Assembly (NCBI RefSeq): GCF_017654485.1
Contig: NZ_CP061092.1
Location: 124,001-188,000 of the forward strand
Length of the DNA: 64,000 nucleotides
Origin: Roseomonas marmotae
GTDB taxonomy: Bacteria > Pseudomonadota > Alphaproteobacteria > Acetobacterales > Acetobacteraceae
Reading direction: 5' to 3'
Shown: piece after piece, positions 54,848 through 63,693 of the stretch
Layout: every line of letters begins with the position of its first letter
Position numbering within the stretch: position 1 is the first letter of the stretch
Program-made: the position numbers and the translations under genes
The notes under the pieces: model-generated
The model's database searches: none
The model's input: the letters and a program-made list of their open reading frames with translations, nothing else
Told to the model about the DNA's origin: nothing

Positions 54848-55831
54848 ATGCTGACCCGACGCCACAGCCTTGCCCTTCTGGCCGCGGGTTGCGCCGCGCC
54901 GCTCTGGTCCTCGGCTGCCCGGGCGCAGGGCAGCTTCCCGGACCAGCCGGTGAAAATGATCGTCCCCTTCGCCCCCGGCGGCCCCGCCGACATCATCGCC
55001 CGCATCATCGGGCAGGTCATGGGGACCAAGCTGGGCCAGCCCGTGGTGGTGGACAGCCGATCCGGCGCCGGCGGCGCGGTGGGGGTGGAGGCCGCGGCGC
55101 GCAGCAGGCCGGACGGCCTGACCACCGTGCTGGCCTCCACCGGCGCGCTGGTGGTACTGCCGCACCTGATGCCGCGCATGGCCTATGACGCGCAGAAGGA
55201 CCTGGCGCCGATCACCCATGTGCTGTCGGTGCCGCAGATCCTGGTGGTGAAGAAGGGACGCGGCATGGCATCGGTCGCCGATGTGGTGGCGCAGGCCAGG
55301 CAGCAGCCGGGCAAGCTGACCTTCGGTTCCGCCGGAAACGGAAGCTCGCTGCATCTGGCAGGAGAGTTGTTCAAGCTGAAGGCCGGCATCGACATCACGC
55401 ATGTGCCCTATCGCGGCGCCGCGCCGGCGGTGACGGACCTGCTGGCCGGCACCATCGACATGATCCTGGCCGATGTGCCCGTGGTGCTGCCGCATATCCG
55501 CAGCGGGGAGGTGCTGGCGCTGGGCGTCACGGCCGAGCAGCGCGCGCCGATCCTGCCGGAAGTGCCGACCATGGCCGAGGCCGGTGCGCCCGGCGTGGTC
55601 TCTCAGACCTGGTACGCGCTTTTCGCGCCGGCCGGCACGCCGGCAGACCGCATCGCGAAGCTGCATGATGCTGCTGCGGCGGCGCTGCAGGACAATGACG
55701 TGCGCCGCAGTCTCGCGGATCAGGGCGGCCAGGTCGTCGGCAGCGCGCCGGAGCAGCTCGCCGCCTTCATGGTATCCGAGAACAAGAAGTGGGGCGAGCT
55801 GGTGAAGCTGGCCAATGTGACGCTGAACTGA
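54848..55831 (+). CDS. Bug/TctC-family tripartite tricarboxylate receptor
   Basis: A 327-residue receptor preceded by gaggaggaacgaac. The Tat-like signal MLTRRHSLALLAAGCAAPLW is cut near residue 25. Signatures: FPDQPVKMIVPFAPGGPADI, VVDSRSGAGGAVGVEAAAR, FGSAGNGSSLHLAGELFKLK, HVPYRGAAPAVTDLLAGTI and LPEVPTMAEAGAPGVV. It resembles the receptor at 42365 closely in these motifs. The AT-rich gap before it (ccaataacctagtttaataaa) could hold its own promoter. It probably binds a substrate of the cluster; no TctAB permease genes are present. Confidence 0.93.
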   Translation: MLTRRHSLALLAAGCAAPLWSSAARAQGSFPDQPVKMIVPFAPGGPADIIARIIGQVMGTKLGQPVVVDSRSGAGGAVGVEAAARSRPDGLTTVLASTGALVVLPHLMPRMAYDAQKDLAPITHVLSVPQILVVKKGRGMASVADVVAQARQQPGKLTFGSAGNGSSLHLAGELFKLKAGIDITHVPYRGAAPAVTDLLAGTIDMILADVPVVLPHIRSGEVLALGVTAEQRAPILPEVPTMAEAGAPGVVSQTWYALFAPAGTPADRIAKLHDAAAAALQDNDVRRSLADQGGQVVGSAPEQLAAFMVSENKKWGELVKLANVTLN

Positions 55832-55844
55832 GGAGGCTCCGCCC

Positions 55845-56918
55845 ATGTCCGCCAGCCTGACCGACGACCGCGCTGAATCCCTGCGCATGATCCGCGACAG
55901 CGCCGCCGCCGTGGTACCGGCGGATGGCGATCTCGGACGGGTGCGGCGCCTGCGCTTCACCATGCCGGGCTTCGATCCATCGGTCTGGGCCGAGATGGGG
56001 GAGCTGGGCTGGATCGGCCTGCGGCTGCCGGAGGATGCGGGCGGCATCGGCCTCGGCATGTCCGAGGCCTGTGCATTGTATGAGGAACTTGGCCGCGCGC
56101 TGGTACCGGAACCGCTGCTGGCCGGCGCCCTCTCCGCGCGGCTGCTGGCGGCGGTGGGGGAGGCGGAGTGGCTGCCCCTCCTGCTGGCCGGAAAGAAGCT
56201 GGTGCTGACGGCCTGGCAGGAAGCCCCCGACACGCTGGATGCGCCGGGCAACCCTGATGCGCCGCGTTGCTTCCTGCCCATGGCCGCCGGGGCCGATGCC
56301 TTCCTGCTGCCGTTGCGGCAGGACGGTGGGCTGGCGCTGTACCTGCTCGAGACCGGCTCCGCCGCGCTCGAGACCCTGCAGACCCAGGATGGCGGCCATT
56401 ACGGGACATTGAGGCCCGGCATCCCCGCGGGACGGCCGCTGGGCGGAGAGGCGGCCGGGGCCCTGGCCCTGGCGCTGGACGAGGCTGCGCTGGGTACCGC
56501 CGCCTACCTGCTGGGGGTGATGGAGCGCGCCTTCGCCATGACGCTGGACTATCTCCGCGCCCGCCATCAGTTCGGCAAGCCGCTGGGCAGCTTCCAGGCG
56601 TTGCAGCATCGCGCGGCGGATCTGAAGATCCAGCTGGCCCTCACCCGCGCCAGCGTGGAGGATGCCGCCGCGAAACTCGACGACGGCGTCGCGGGCGGCG
56701 CACGGCAGGCCGTCGTCTCCCGCGCCAAGGCCCGCACCGCCGAGGCCGCGCTGCGCGTGACGCGGGAAGCGGTGCAGATGCACGGCGCCATCGGCTATAC
56801 CGACGAATACGATGTCGGCCTGTACCTGCGGAAGGCGATGGTGCTGGCCAACCAATTCGGCTCGGCCGCCTTCCACCGCGCAAGTTTCATGCGACACCAG
56901 ACGGCGGCTGGGGACTGA
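55845..56918 (+). CDS. acyl-CoA dehydrogenase
   Basis: A 357-residue member starting 13 bases after the Bug gene. It is shorter than usual in the N-domain but keeps GELGWIGLRLPEDAGGIGLG, the central region LAALDEAALGTAAYLLGVM-like helix, RHQFGKPLGSFQALQHRAAD and the C-terminal QMHGAIGYTDEYDVGLYLRK. It differs strongly from the dehydrogenase at 50258, so the two probably act on different acyl-CoAs or as a heteromer. Last gene of the plus arm. Confidence 0.88.
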   Translation: MSASLTDDRAESLRMIRDSAAAVVPADGDLGRVRRLRFTMPGFDPSVWAEMGELGWIGLRLPEDAGGIGLGMSEACALYEELGRALVPEPLLAGALSARLLAAVGEAEWLPLLLAGKKLVLTAWQEAPDTLDAPGNPDAPRCFLPMAAGADAFLLPLRQDGGLALYLLETGSAALETLQTQDGGHYGTLRPGIPAGRPLGGEAAGALALALDEAALGTAAYLLGVMERAFAMTLDYLRARHQFGKPLGSFQALQHRAADLKIQLALTRASVEDAAAKLDDGVAGGARQAVVSRAKARTAEAALRVTREAVQMHGAIGYTDEYDVGLYLRKAMVLANQFGSAAFHRASFMRHQTAAGD

Positions 56919-57061
56919 ACCTCGGCCTTCCCCTCATGGCACGACAGAAGTCGTCGGAAACACCCAGCCTGCCAGGCAAAGGCACGTTCATCCGTCGGGG
57001 CGGTCCATTGACGAGGCCGCGAGCCTTTGCCGCCCGCCCGGAGCGATCGGGGGGGCCAAGC

Positions 57062-57340
57062 CTACTCGATACGCATGCCCGTTTCCTGAACGAAGCGGGC
57101 GAAGCGTTCCGTCTCGACCGGCATGTAGCTGGCAAATTCCTGGGGGAGGAGGGTCGCGGCTCCAGCTCGTTGCGGGCGCACCATCCCGCCACGAGGGTCG
57201 GCCATCACGGCCCGGAGGTCGGTGTTCAACTGCGCCTGTTCCGCTTTCGGCAGCCCGGCTGGTGCCAGCAGGCCTAGCCAGATCACGAAGACATAGCCTG
57301 ATCTTCCCCCATCCGGGTGGGCACCTCTGGGGCATGACTG
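57062..57340 (-). pseudogene. Bug/TctC receptor, C-terminal remnant
   Basis: On the minus strand 57286-57062 reads WLGLLAPAGLPKAEQAQLN, then FASYMPVETERFARFVQETG and a stop, the end of a Bug receptor. Just upstream in another frame EVPTRMGEDQAM matches the preceding family segment (EVPTMAEAG). The rest of the gene is absent. The wider interval 56919-57675 holds no intact gene that I can recognise; it contains a palindrome at 57516-57533 of unknown meaning. Confidence 0.7.
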
Positions 57341-57675
57341 CTATCGGTCGAATCCGGCGCTATCCGCCGATGCATCCGATCGGCGCGCCGTCCCGGCGCG
57401 CAAAGGCCTGCAGATGCCCACAGGCGTGACTTCGGCAATGCATTACGGTACGCCAAAGGCGTTCGCTGCGGCTTGGGCGGAGCCGATCATGCGCTGCTCA
57501 GCCGAGTCATTGAGAGCCCAGCATGTGCTGGGCGCCGGGATCGCATTCGCCGACCCCGGCGCAGACCGTTCAGAGAGATGAATCCTCCGCACCAAGCAGA
57601 AATCCTCCAGACGCGTAAGTTTCTGGAACTCATGCCTGGAGAAGGCACTCTCCCTCCTCGTTCTTCCCGGAGCAG

Positions 57676-59277
57676 TCAGGCCCGTTCCAGGTTCCACATG
57701 ATCGCGAAACCTGACACACGCCCCTTCAGGTTCTTGTTGATCGCCGTCATGGATTTGTATGCCCCAACAGGAATGTAGGGCAGTTCATCCATGACGATGC
57801 GCTGCATCTCCTCGGTGATCTTCTTCTGCGCGGCGAGGTCCGGGGCCACAAACCATTCGTCACGCAATGTCTCCAGCTGTGGCATGTTCGGCCAGCCGAC
57901 CCAGGCGTCAGCTCCATTGCCGCGCAGCGGGAAATGCGCGGAGGGATCGACGAAGTCGAAGGACGAGAAGGAGGTCAGCAACATGCTCCAGCCGCCTTTA
58001 TCCACCGGTTCGCGCGAGGTGCGGCGCTGCACGACCGTGCCCCAGTCGCTGAGCGCGATATCCGCGTTGAACTCCAGCCTGCGGACGAGATCAGCGGCAA
58101 CCTGCGTCATGGCGGAGGGAGCCAGGATGTCGGTCGGGCCGATCAGGCGCATCAGCTCGTTGTTGTAGCCGGCTTCCTTCAGCAGCGCCTTGGCCTTGTC
58201 CACGCTGCGGGGGCCCATCAGCGGCTCCAGCCCCGCCTGCGTCGCCAGCGGCGTGCCAGGGGTGAAGACTCCGACATTGTCCATGTAGATCTCGGGCTCC
58301 GGCCCGACGATGGCGCTCATGAAATCTGTCTGATTGATGGCGGGCAGCAGCGCCTGGCGGATCTTCTTGTTGTTGAAGGGTCCGTGCAGGTGGTTGAAGC
58401 GCAGCACTCCCACCAGCGGCAGCGGGTCGATTTCCTCGATGGAGATCTGCCGGTTGCGCTTCAGCAGAAGCTGGATCTCGGGTGGCGGCTGTTCGAACCA
58501 GTCGATCTCACCCGTCTGCAGAGCGGCGGCGGCGGTGGAAGCATCGGTGATGATATGCCACTCGACACGGTCGAATTTCGGCAGCTTCGGGCCGGCCGTC
58601 AGGCTGGGCGTACCGGTCGGCGTGGGACTGTAGGCGTCATTGCGCTCATAGACCACCATGCTGCCGGAGTTGAATTCGTCCTCCTTGAAGCGGAAGGGGC
58701 CGCAGCCGGTGGTATCACGGATCTGGGTGAAGGCATCCGTGGTGGCCAGCCGCTCCGGGACGATGAAGGGGGGGCTGTTGCTCACCTGCGCCAAGGCATT
58801 CAGCAGCAGCGGGAAGCGGCGCTTCATGCGGAAGCGAAGGCGCCGGTCGTCCACCACCGCCAGCTCATCCACGAACATGGCCAGCTTCTGACCCATCGGG
58901 CTGCGCTTCATCCAGCGCTTCAGACTGGCGACGGCGTCCTGGGCGCGCACCTTCTCGCCATCGTGGAAGCGGGGGCCGTTGCGCAGGGTGATGGTGACGG
59001 TGCGGCCTTCATCCTCCTCGACCGCGCCTTCCGCCAGCTGCGGACGCGGCATGAAATTCGCGTCCATGCCGTACAGCATGTCGTGGATCATGTAGGCGTG
59101 GTTGCGGGTGATGTTCGCCGTGGTCCATACCGGGTCCAGGCTGGTCAGGTTGGCCTGTGGCACCAGCTTCAGGACGCGCTGGCGGGCCGGCTGGGCGATA
59201 GCGAAATGGGATGGTGCCGTCATGGCAAGACCAGCGACGGCGCCCGCCCCGGTGAGCAGTGAACGTCTTTGAATCAT
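57676..59277 (-). CDS. peptide-type ABC substrate-binding protein (SBP_bac_5), orphan
   Basis: A 533-residue family 5 receptor. The start follows gggagaagctttc. A Tat-like signal (MIQRRSLLTGAGAVAGLAMT) is cut near AIAQPA. The mature protein shows QRVLKLVPQANLTSLDPVWT, QLAEGAVEEDEGRTVTITLR and RFHDGEKVRAQDAVASLKRW, the usual pattern. It differs from the receptor at 25870 in sequence. No permeases or ATPases adjoin it; downstream lies decayed DNA and upstream an IS, so the rest of the operon may have been lost. The 341 bases from 59278 to 59618 hold nothing recognisable. Confidence 0.9.
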   Translation of the reverse strand: MIQRRSLLTGAGAVAGLAMTAPSHFAIAQPARQRVLKLVPQANLTSLDPVWTTANITRNHAYMIHDMLYGMDANFMPRPQLAEGAVEEDEGRTVTITLRNGPRFHDGEKVRAQDAVASLKRWMKRSPMGQKLAMFVDELAVVDDRRLRFRMKRRFPLLLNALAQVSNSPPFIVPERLATTDAFTQIRDTTGCGPFRFKEDEFNSGSMVVYERNDAYSPTPTGTPSLTAGPKLPKFDRVEWHIITDASTAAAALQTGEIDWFEQPPPEIQLLLKRNRQISIEEIDPLPLVGVLRFNHLHGPFNNKKIRQALLPAINQTDFMSAIVGPEPEIYMDNVGVFTPGTPLATQAGLEPLMGPRSVDKAKALLKEAGYNNELMRLIGPTDILAPSAMTQVAADLVRRLEFNADIALSDWGTVVQRRTSREPVDKGGWSMLLTSFSSFDFVDPSAHFPLRGNGADAWVGWPNMPQLETLRDEWFVAPDLAAQKKITEEMQRIVMDELPYIPVGAYKSMTAINKNLKGRVSGFAIMWNLERA

Positions 59278-59618
59278 GAAAGCTTCTCCCGTTTTGCTGC
59301 AACATGGAACGGGAGGTTGGGCGAAAGCGCAACCCTTCTGACGGCCTGAACGGGAAGCGCGCAGGCAGGAATCAGCGAACCTGGCAGGGCAATTACGGCG
59401 TAGCCGCAGCGTGAGGTCCTGCTCCGAGGTCTGGCCTTCGCCCGTGAACTCAGCCCATGTGGAGTGAGAGACTTGGTATCAGGGCTGTAAGGACGGGAGG
59501 TAGAGCAGGCCGGCTCCGATCGCTTCCATCACAGCCCTGACGTCACGACGATGTCGCTGAGCCTCAGTTCCGGCACCGGCACCTAGTTGATGTAGGTCTG
59601 GAAGGCAATGAACGCTAT

Positions 59619-60724
59619 CACTACCTGGGCATTTTGTTTGCGTATGATCTGATGGTGTGCGACGCCTCCTGCTGGAGGCGACGATGATGACGAGCATCCT
59701 TGGTGGTGGAGCAGATCTGGATCGCTGGCTAGCGCCGTTCCTGGAGGTTCTGGGGCGCAAGACCCGCCGCACCTGGGCACCGCTCTACCTGCGGGGTCTG
59801 CTCGGACCCGGCGAGCGCAAGAGCCTGCAGCCGATGGCCGCCCGGCTTGGCTTGGGCGGCCACGACCAGCTGCAGCACTTCATCGCCAGCCCCGCCTGGG
59901 ATGATGCGCCGCTGTGGTCGGTGCTGGCGCAGCAGGCCGACAAGCTGGTCGGCGGTCCGCAGGCTTGGCTGGTGATCGATGACACGGCGCTGCCTAAGAA
60001 AGGCACGATGTCAGTCGGCGTGCTGCCGCAGTACTGCGGCCAACTCGGCAAGAAGGCCAATTGCCAATCGCTGGTGTCGCTCACCCTGGCACAGGGCGAG
60101 GTGCCTGTTCCGGTCGGTCTACGGCTGTTCCTGCCGGAGAAGTGGACCGATGACCCTGCACGCTGTGCCCAGGCAGGCGTGCCGGAGGCGGCGATGGCGC
60201 CGCGAACCAAGGCCGAAATCGCACTGGACGAACTCGACCGGCTGAGGGCGGCGGGCGTGCGGTTCGGCACTGTGCTGGCCGATGCGGGCTATGGCGCAAG
60301 TGCGGCGTTCCGGCAGGGCCTGGATGCTCGGGATCTGCGCTGGGCGGTGGGCATCCCGCGCAACCAGAAGGTCTACAGCGCCGCCGTGCAGCTGGTGCCG
60401 CCGCAGGGACGGGCTCGTAAGCCAGTGCCGAACGAAGAGCCAGCAGAGGCGGAGAGGGTGTTGGCCTCGCAAACCTGGCGCCGCATCGCCTGGCGGCAGG
60501 GTACCAAGGGCGCATTGGCGGCCCGGTTCGCCGCGGCGCGCATCCGGGTGGGCGACGGCGCGGTTTGGGGCAACAACCGGCATCTGCCGGGTGATGAAGC
60601 CTGGCTGGTCGGCGAATGGCGCTCTAGCGGCGAGCGGAAGTACTATCTGAGCAACCTGTCCGCCGACACACCGCTGCGGGCGCTGGCGGCCACCATCAAA
60701 GGACGCTGGATCTGCGAACAGGCG
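59619..60724 (+). mobile_element. IS701-family insertion sequence, copy 2, truncated by IS66
   Basis: The left end (cactacctgggcatttt at 59619-59635) and the following 1.1 kb match copy 1 (723-1826) by eye, apart from two single C bases that copy 1 lacks. At 60724 the sequence changes abruptly to the left end of an IS66-type element, and the last 300 bases with the right inverted repeat are missing. It has the same orientation as copy 1. Confidence 0.9.
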
Positions 60725-60727
60725 TAA
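59684..60727 (+). pseudogene. IS701-family transposase, 3'-truncated
   Basis: The frame is open from the ATG after ggaggcgacg through DDTALPKKG and VLADAGYGASAAFRQGL to WICEQA, where the IS66 end supplies a stop (taa). About 100 C-terminal residues, including the region with the catalytic glutamate (QELGLGHFEGRSW in copy 1), are gone, so it is inactive. Its first 347 codons show what the frame of copy 1 was before its two single-base losses. Confidence 0.88.
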
Positions 60728-61123
60728 GCGTCGTCTGACCCCCATGGTTGAGGTGCACAGCTCTGGGGAGGAGGATTGAGCCTTCTGGAGAGAGGGCAGG
60801 CAGTGGACGGGGATCTGGTCGGGAGCACGGAGGCGAGCACTCCTATGAGTGATCGTATGAGTGCCCGTACGGAATTCGTGGAAGTGGTGACCCGCGGTGA
60901 ACGGCGCCGCCGCTGGAGCCCCGGTAAGCGTCGTCTGACCCCCATGGTTGAGGTGCACAGCTCTGGGGAGGAGGATTGAGCCTTCTGGAGAGAGGGCAGG
61001 CAGTGGACGGGGATCTGGTCGGGAGCACGGAGGCGAGCACTCCTATGAGTGATCGTATGAGTGCCCGTACGGAATTCGTGGAAGTGGTGACCCGCGGTGA
61101 ACGGCGCCGCCGCTGGAGCCCCG
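60724..61123 (+). repeat. exact 200-bp tandem duplication at the IS66 left end
   Basis: Bases 60724-60923 and 60924-61123 are the same by eye. Each unit begins gtaagcgtcgtctgaccc, the IS66-type terminus, and ends in ctggagccccg within codon range of tnpA. It can be explained as one IS66 element entering the tip of another, or as a slippage or recombination duplication. Confidence 0.9.
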
Positions 61124-61458
61124 AGCAAAAGCTGCGGATCGTCGCCGAGGCGATGGACCCCACAGTCACCGCGGTCGATGTGGCACGGCGCTGGGGGATC
61201 GGCACGGGACTGCTTTATACATGGCGACGCGAGCTGCTGATGGCGGTCACCCCGGCGCCGATCACGCCAGGGCTCCCTGCGATCGCAGCGGAGGAAGCCC
61301 CCTGCGAGAATGCGCCTGCCGTCATTGCTGAGGCCGCCTCGCTGCCTGGTGACGGACGGATCGAGATCGCGCTTCCAGGTGGTGTCGTCGTCCGTGTTGA
61401 TGCCGGGGTAGACGAGGCGGCGCTTCGGCGCGTCCTTGCGGCACTGGAGAGGCGATGA
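61045..61458 (+). CDS. tnpA: IS66-family TnpA (helix-turn-helix accessory protein)
   Basis: A 137-residue protein from the ATG at 61045; an in-frame TTG 23 codons upstream is less likely. The N-terminal HTH is typical: RRRRWSPEQKLRIVAEAMDP, VDVARRWGIGTGLLYTWRRE. The C-terminal part (DGRIEIALPGGVVVRVDAGV, LRRVLAALERR) is the usual TnpA tail. It overlaps tnpB by 4 bases (atga). IS66 elements need all three proteins for efficient transposition. Confidence 0.9.
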   Translation: MSDRMSARTEFVEVVTRGERRRRWSPEQKLRIVAEAMDPTVTAVDVARRWGIGTGLLYTWRRELLMAVTPAPITPGLPAIAAEEAPCENAPAVIAEAASLPGDGRIEIALPGGVVVRVDAGVDEAALRRVLAALERR

Positions 61459-61799
61459 TCGGTCCCGCGCCGGGCACACGCATCTTCCTCGCCTGCGGGG
61501 TGACGGACATGCGGCGTGGCATGGACGGGCTTGCCGCTCTCGTGCAGACCACCTTCGGCGAGGATCCGTTCTCGGGTGCGGTCTATCTCTTCCGTGGGCG
61601 CCGGGGCCATCTGGTGAAATGCCTCTGGCATGACGGTCAAGGCCTGTGCCTTTTCCAGAAGCGCTTGGAACGGAGCCGCTTCCAGTGGCCGGTGACGAAC
61701 ACCGGCAGGATTGCGTTGTCGGTGGCGCAGACTTCGATGCTGCTCGAGGGCCTGGACTGGCGCAACCCACAGCGGGTGTGGCGGCCGAGCGCGACGTAG
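61455..61799 (+). CDS. tnpB: IS66-family TnpB (Orf2)
   Basis: A 114-residue protein of normal length for the IS66 Orf2 family. RIFLACGVTDMRRGMDGLAA, DPFSGAVYLFRGRRGHLVK and LWHDGQGLCLFQKRLERSRF are the conserved parts. It overlaps tnpA by 4 bases and is followed by tnpC after 46 bases. It is needed for transposition, though its biochemical role is not settled. Confidence 0.93.
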   Translation: MIGPAPGTRIFLACGVTDMRRGMDGLAALVQTTFGEDPFSGAVYLFRGRRGHLVKCLWHDGQGLCLFQKRLERSRFQWPVTNTGRIALSVAQTSMLLEGLDWRNPQRVWRPSAT

Positions 61800-61845
61800 C
61801 AGCTTTCGCTTGCACCGACGCGGCGCGGCCTGCGACGATTCCTGC

Positions 61846-63378
61846 GTGACAGCAGCCGATGACACGAACGGGGCGGACGCGGAGGTGGTTCTCCTGCGCG
61901 CTGCGCTGGCTGCCGCCGAGGCGAGGATCGCGGCACTCGAGGGCATGCTCCACGCGCTCAACCGCGCACGCTTCGGCCAGAGTGCCGAGCGCATCGATCC
62001 CGGCCAGCTTGTCCTTGCACTTGGCCGCGACGTGCCACCCCCGCCGCCCGCGAACGATGCGCCGGGGGAGGATGGCCCTCGCGGACGCCCATCGGCGCGC
62101 CGGAACCGCGGCGCCTTGCCGCCGCACCTCGAGAGAGTGGAGCGCGTGCTGGAACCCGCCAGCCGGACCTGTTCTTGCTGCGGCAGCGACATGCGCGTCA
62201 TCGGCGAGGACCGGTCAGAGCGGCTCGACGTCGTGCCCGCGAGGCTGCGGGTGCTGGTGACCGTCCGCCCGCGCCTGGCCTGTCGTGGCTGCGTGGGCGG
62301 TGTTCATCAGGCGCCTGCCCCGGAGCACGCGGTGACGCGCGGTCTGCCGACCGAGGCGCTGCTGGCGCATGTGCTCGTCTCGAAATACGGCGACGGCCTG
62401 CCGCTGTACCGCCAGGTGGCAATCCTCCGCCGCAGCGGGGTGAGGCTCGACCGCTCGACCCTCTGCGACTGGGTCGGGGCAGCTTGTTGGTGGCTCCGGC
62501 CTCTCTACGAGCGGGTCCTGGAGCATGTCAGGAAACAGGGACGGGTGTTCGCCGACGACACGCCACTTCCCACCCTGGAGCGCGGTCGCGGGCGAACCCG
62601 CAAGGGGGCCCTCTGGGCCTATGCCGTCGACGACCGCCCCTGGCTGGGGCGGGCTCCTCCTGCGGTCGCTTATGCCTACGCGCCGGACCGCAAGGGAGCG
62701 CGACCCGCTGCTCATCTCGGCCGGTTCCGAGGCGTGCTGCAGGTCGACGGCTATGACGGGTTCAAGGCCATGCGGCGGGAGCGCCGCGACGGCTCGGTGA
62801 CGCTGGCCTTCTGTTGGGCGCACCTGCGCCGACGGTTCTTTGAGGTCCATGCGGGCACGAAGTCGCCCATCGCCGCCGAGGCCTTGCTGCGTATCGGGGA
62901 GCTCTACCGGATCGAGCGCGAGATCCGGGGCCGCTCGGCGGAGCAGCGCCGCGCCATCCGTCGCGAGAGGAGCGCGCCGCTGGTCGCCGCCCTCGAGATC
63001 TGGCTGCGGGCGCAGCTGGATCGCCTCAGCCAGGGCTCCAAGCTCGCCGGGGACATCCGCTACGGCCTGCGCCACTGGGGCGGTCTCGTGCGGTTCCTTG
63101 AGGACGGCAGGCTGGAGATGGATACAAACACGGTGGAGCGGCAGATCAGGCCCGTGGCCGTCACCCGCAAGGCGGCGCTGTTCGCAGGCAGTGAGGCAGG
63201 CGGCGCGAACTGGGCCATCGCGACGACGCTGATCCGGACGGCCCTGATGAATGACGTTGAGCCCGAGGCCTGGCTGACCGACGTGCTGCAGCGGATGGTC
63301 CGCGGCGACGTGCGCTCGAACGGGCTTGATGCCCTTCTCCCCTGGACCTGGGGCCGGGACACCGCCGCAGCGGCGTAG
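61846..63378 (+). CDS. tnpC: IS66-family transposase TnpC
   Basis: A 510-residue DDE transposase from the GTG at 61846 (VTAADDTNGADAEVVLLRAA); the frame is open further upstream without similarity. An N-terminal coiled coil (LRAALAAAEARIAALEGML) and the RARFGQSAERID box are followed by a zinc-finger-like CSCCGSD, the DDE core (VFADDTPLPTLE, LQVDGYDGFK, MDTNTVERQIRPVAVTRKAA) and the C-terminal domain found in this family (VLQRMVRGDVRSNGLDALLP). All motifs appear intact. Confidence 0.93.
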   Translation: MTAADDTNGADAEVVLLRAALAAAEARIAALEGMLHALNRARFGQSAERIDPGQLVLALGRDVPPPPPANDAPGEDGPRGRPSARRNRGALPPHLERVERVLEPASRTCSCCGSDMRVIGEDRSERLDVVPARLRVLVTVRPRLACRGCVGGVHQAPAPEHAVTRGLPTEALLAHVLVSKYGDGLPLYRQVAILRRSGVRLDRSTLCDWVGAACWWLRPLYERVLEHVRKQGRVFADDTPLPTLERGRGRTRKGALWAYAVDDRPWLGRAPPAVAYAYAPDRKGARPAAHLGRFRGVLQVDGYDGFKAMRRERRDGSVTLAFCWAHLRRRFFEVHAGTKSPIAAEALLRIGELYRIEREIRGRSAEQRRAIRRERSAPLVAALEIWLRAQLDRLSQGSKLAGDIRYGLRHWGGLVRFLEDGRLEMDTNTVERQIRPVAVTRKAALFAGSEAGGANWAIATTLIRTALMNDVEPEAWLTDVLQRMVRGDVRSNGLDALLPWTWGRDTAAAA

Positions 63379-63381
63379 CCA

Positions 63382-63693
63382 TCAGAGCCCCGGCAAGGCG
63401 GGGTTTACCTCCTCCGCGTCGCTGGTATCGGCATGGACCGCGTCGTGGATGATGCGCGTGGTCACGCCCTGCAGATGCGCCCGCAGCGCCCGCTCCAGTT
63501 CCAGAAACTCGGGCCAGAGGACCGTATCGAGGAAGCCCTTGGGCGCGCGCAGCATTACCGTCGTGCGCTTCTGGCGAGGGTAGCGATAGGGCCTCAGCCC
63601 GTAGCGGCGGCAGAGGGCGACGAAGAGCTGCCGGGACCAGCTGTCCGGCATTGAGAACTGCTGCTCCACGGCCGGGTCACGGCGGGCTTGCTC
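63382..63693 (-). pseudogene. IS66-associated accessory gene, 5' end cut by IS256
   Basis: The minus-strand frame encodes FSMPDSWSRQLFVALCRRYG, GLRPYRYPRQKRTTVMLRAP, GFLDTVLWPEFLELERALRA and ends AEEVNPALPGL. Small proteins like this often accompany IS66-type elements in related bacteria; function unknown. The frame runs on into the IS256 left end, but bases beyond 63693 are foreign, so the native N-terminus is lost. It converges with tnpC. Confidence 0.65.

Larger units (their letters stand above)
60724..63693 (+). mobile_element. IS66-family element (tnpA-tnpB-tnpC), left end duplicated
   Basis: The left end begins gtaagcg, the typical IS66 start, at both 60724 and 60924. Genes tnpA, tnpB and tnpC follow in order. 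The right end was not identified; a minus-strand accessory gene after tnpC is probably part of it, and an IS256 element enters at 63694. Confidence 0.82.

Noticed and set aside
57516..57533. Palindrome gcccagca-tg-tgctgggc
   Set aside because: Perfect 8-bp arms, but no gene start or T tract nearby to suggest an operator or terminator; left unassigned.
57443..57697. Minus-strand 84-codon frame
   Set aside because: No recognisable family or ribosome site; overlaps the end of the receptor gene at 57676.
63388..63403. ccccg...cgggg hairpin followed by ttt as terminator or IS66 right end
   Set aside because: It lies inside the coding end of the minus-strand accessory gene, the stem is only 5 bp, and it does not match the IS66 left end beyond gtaa.
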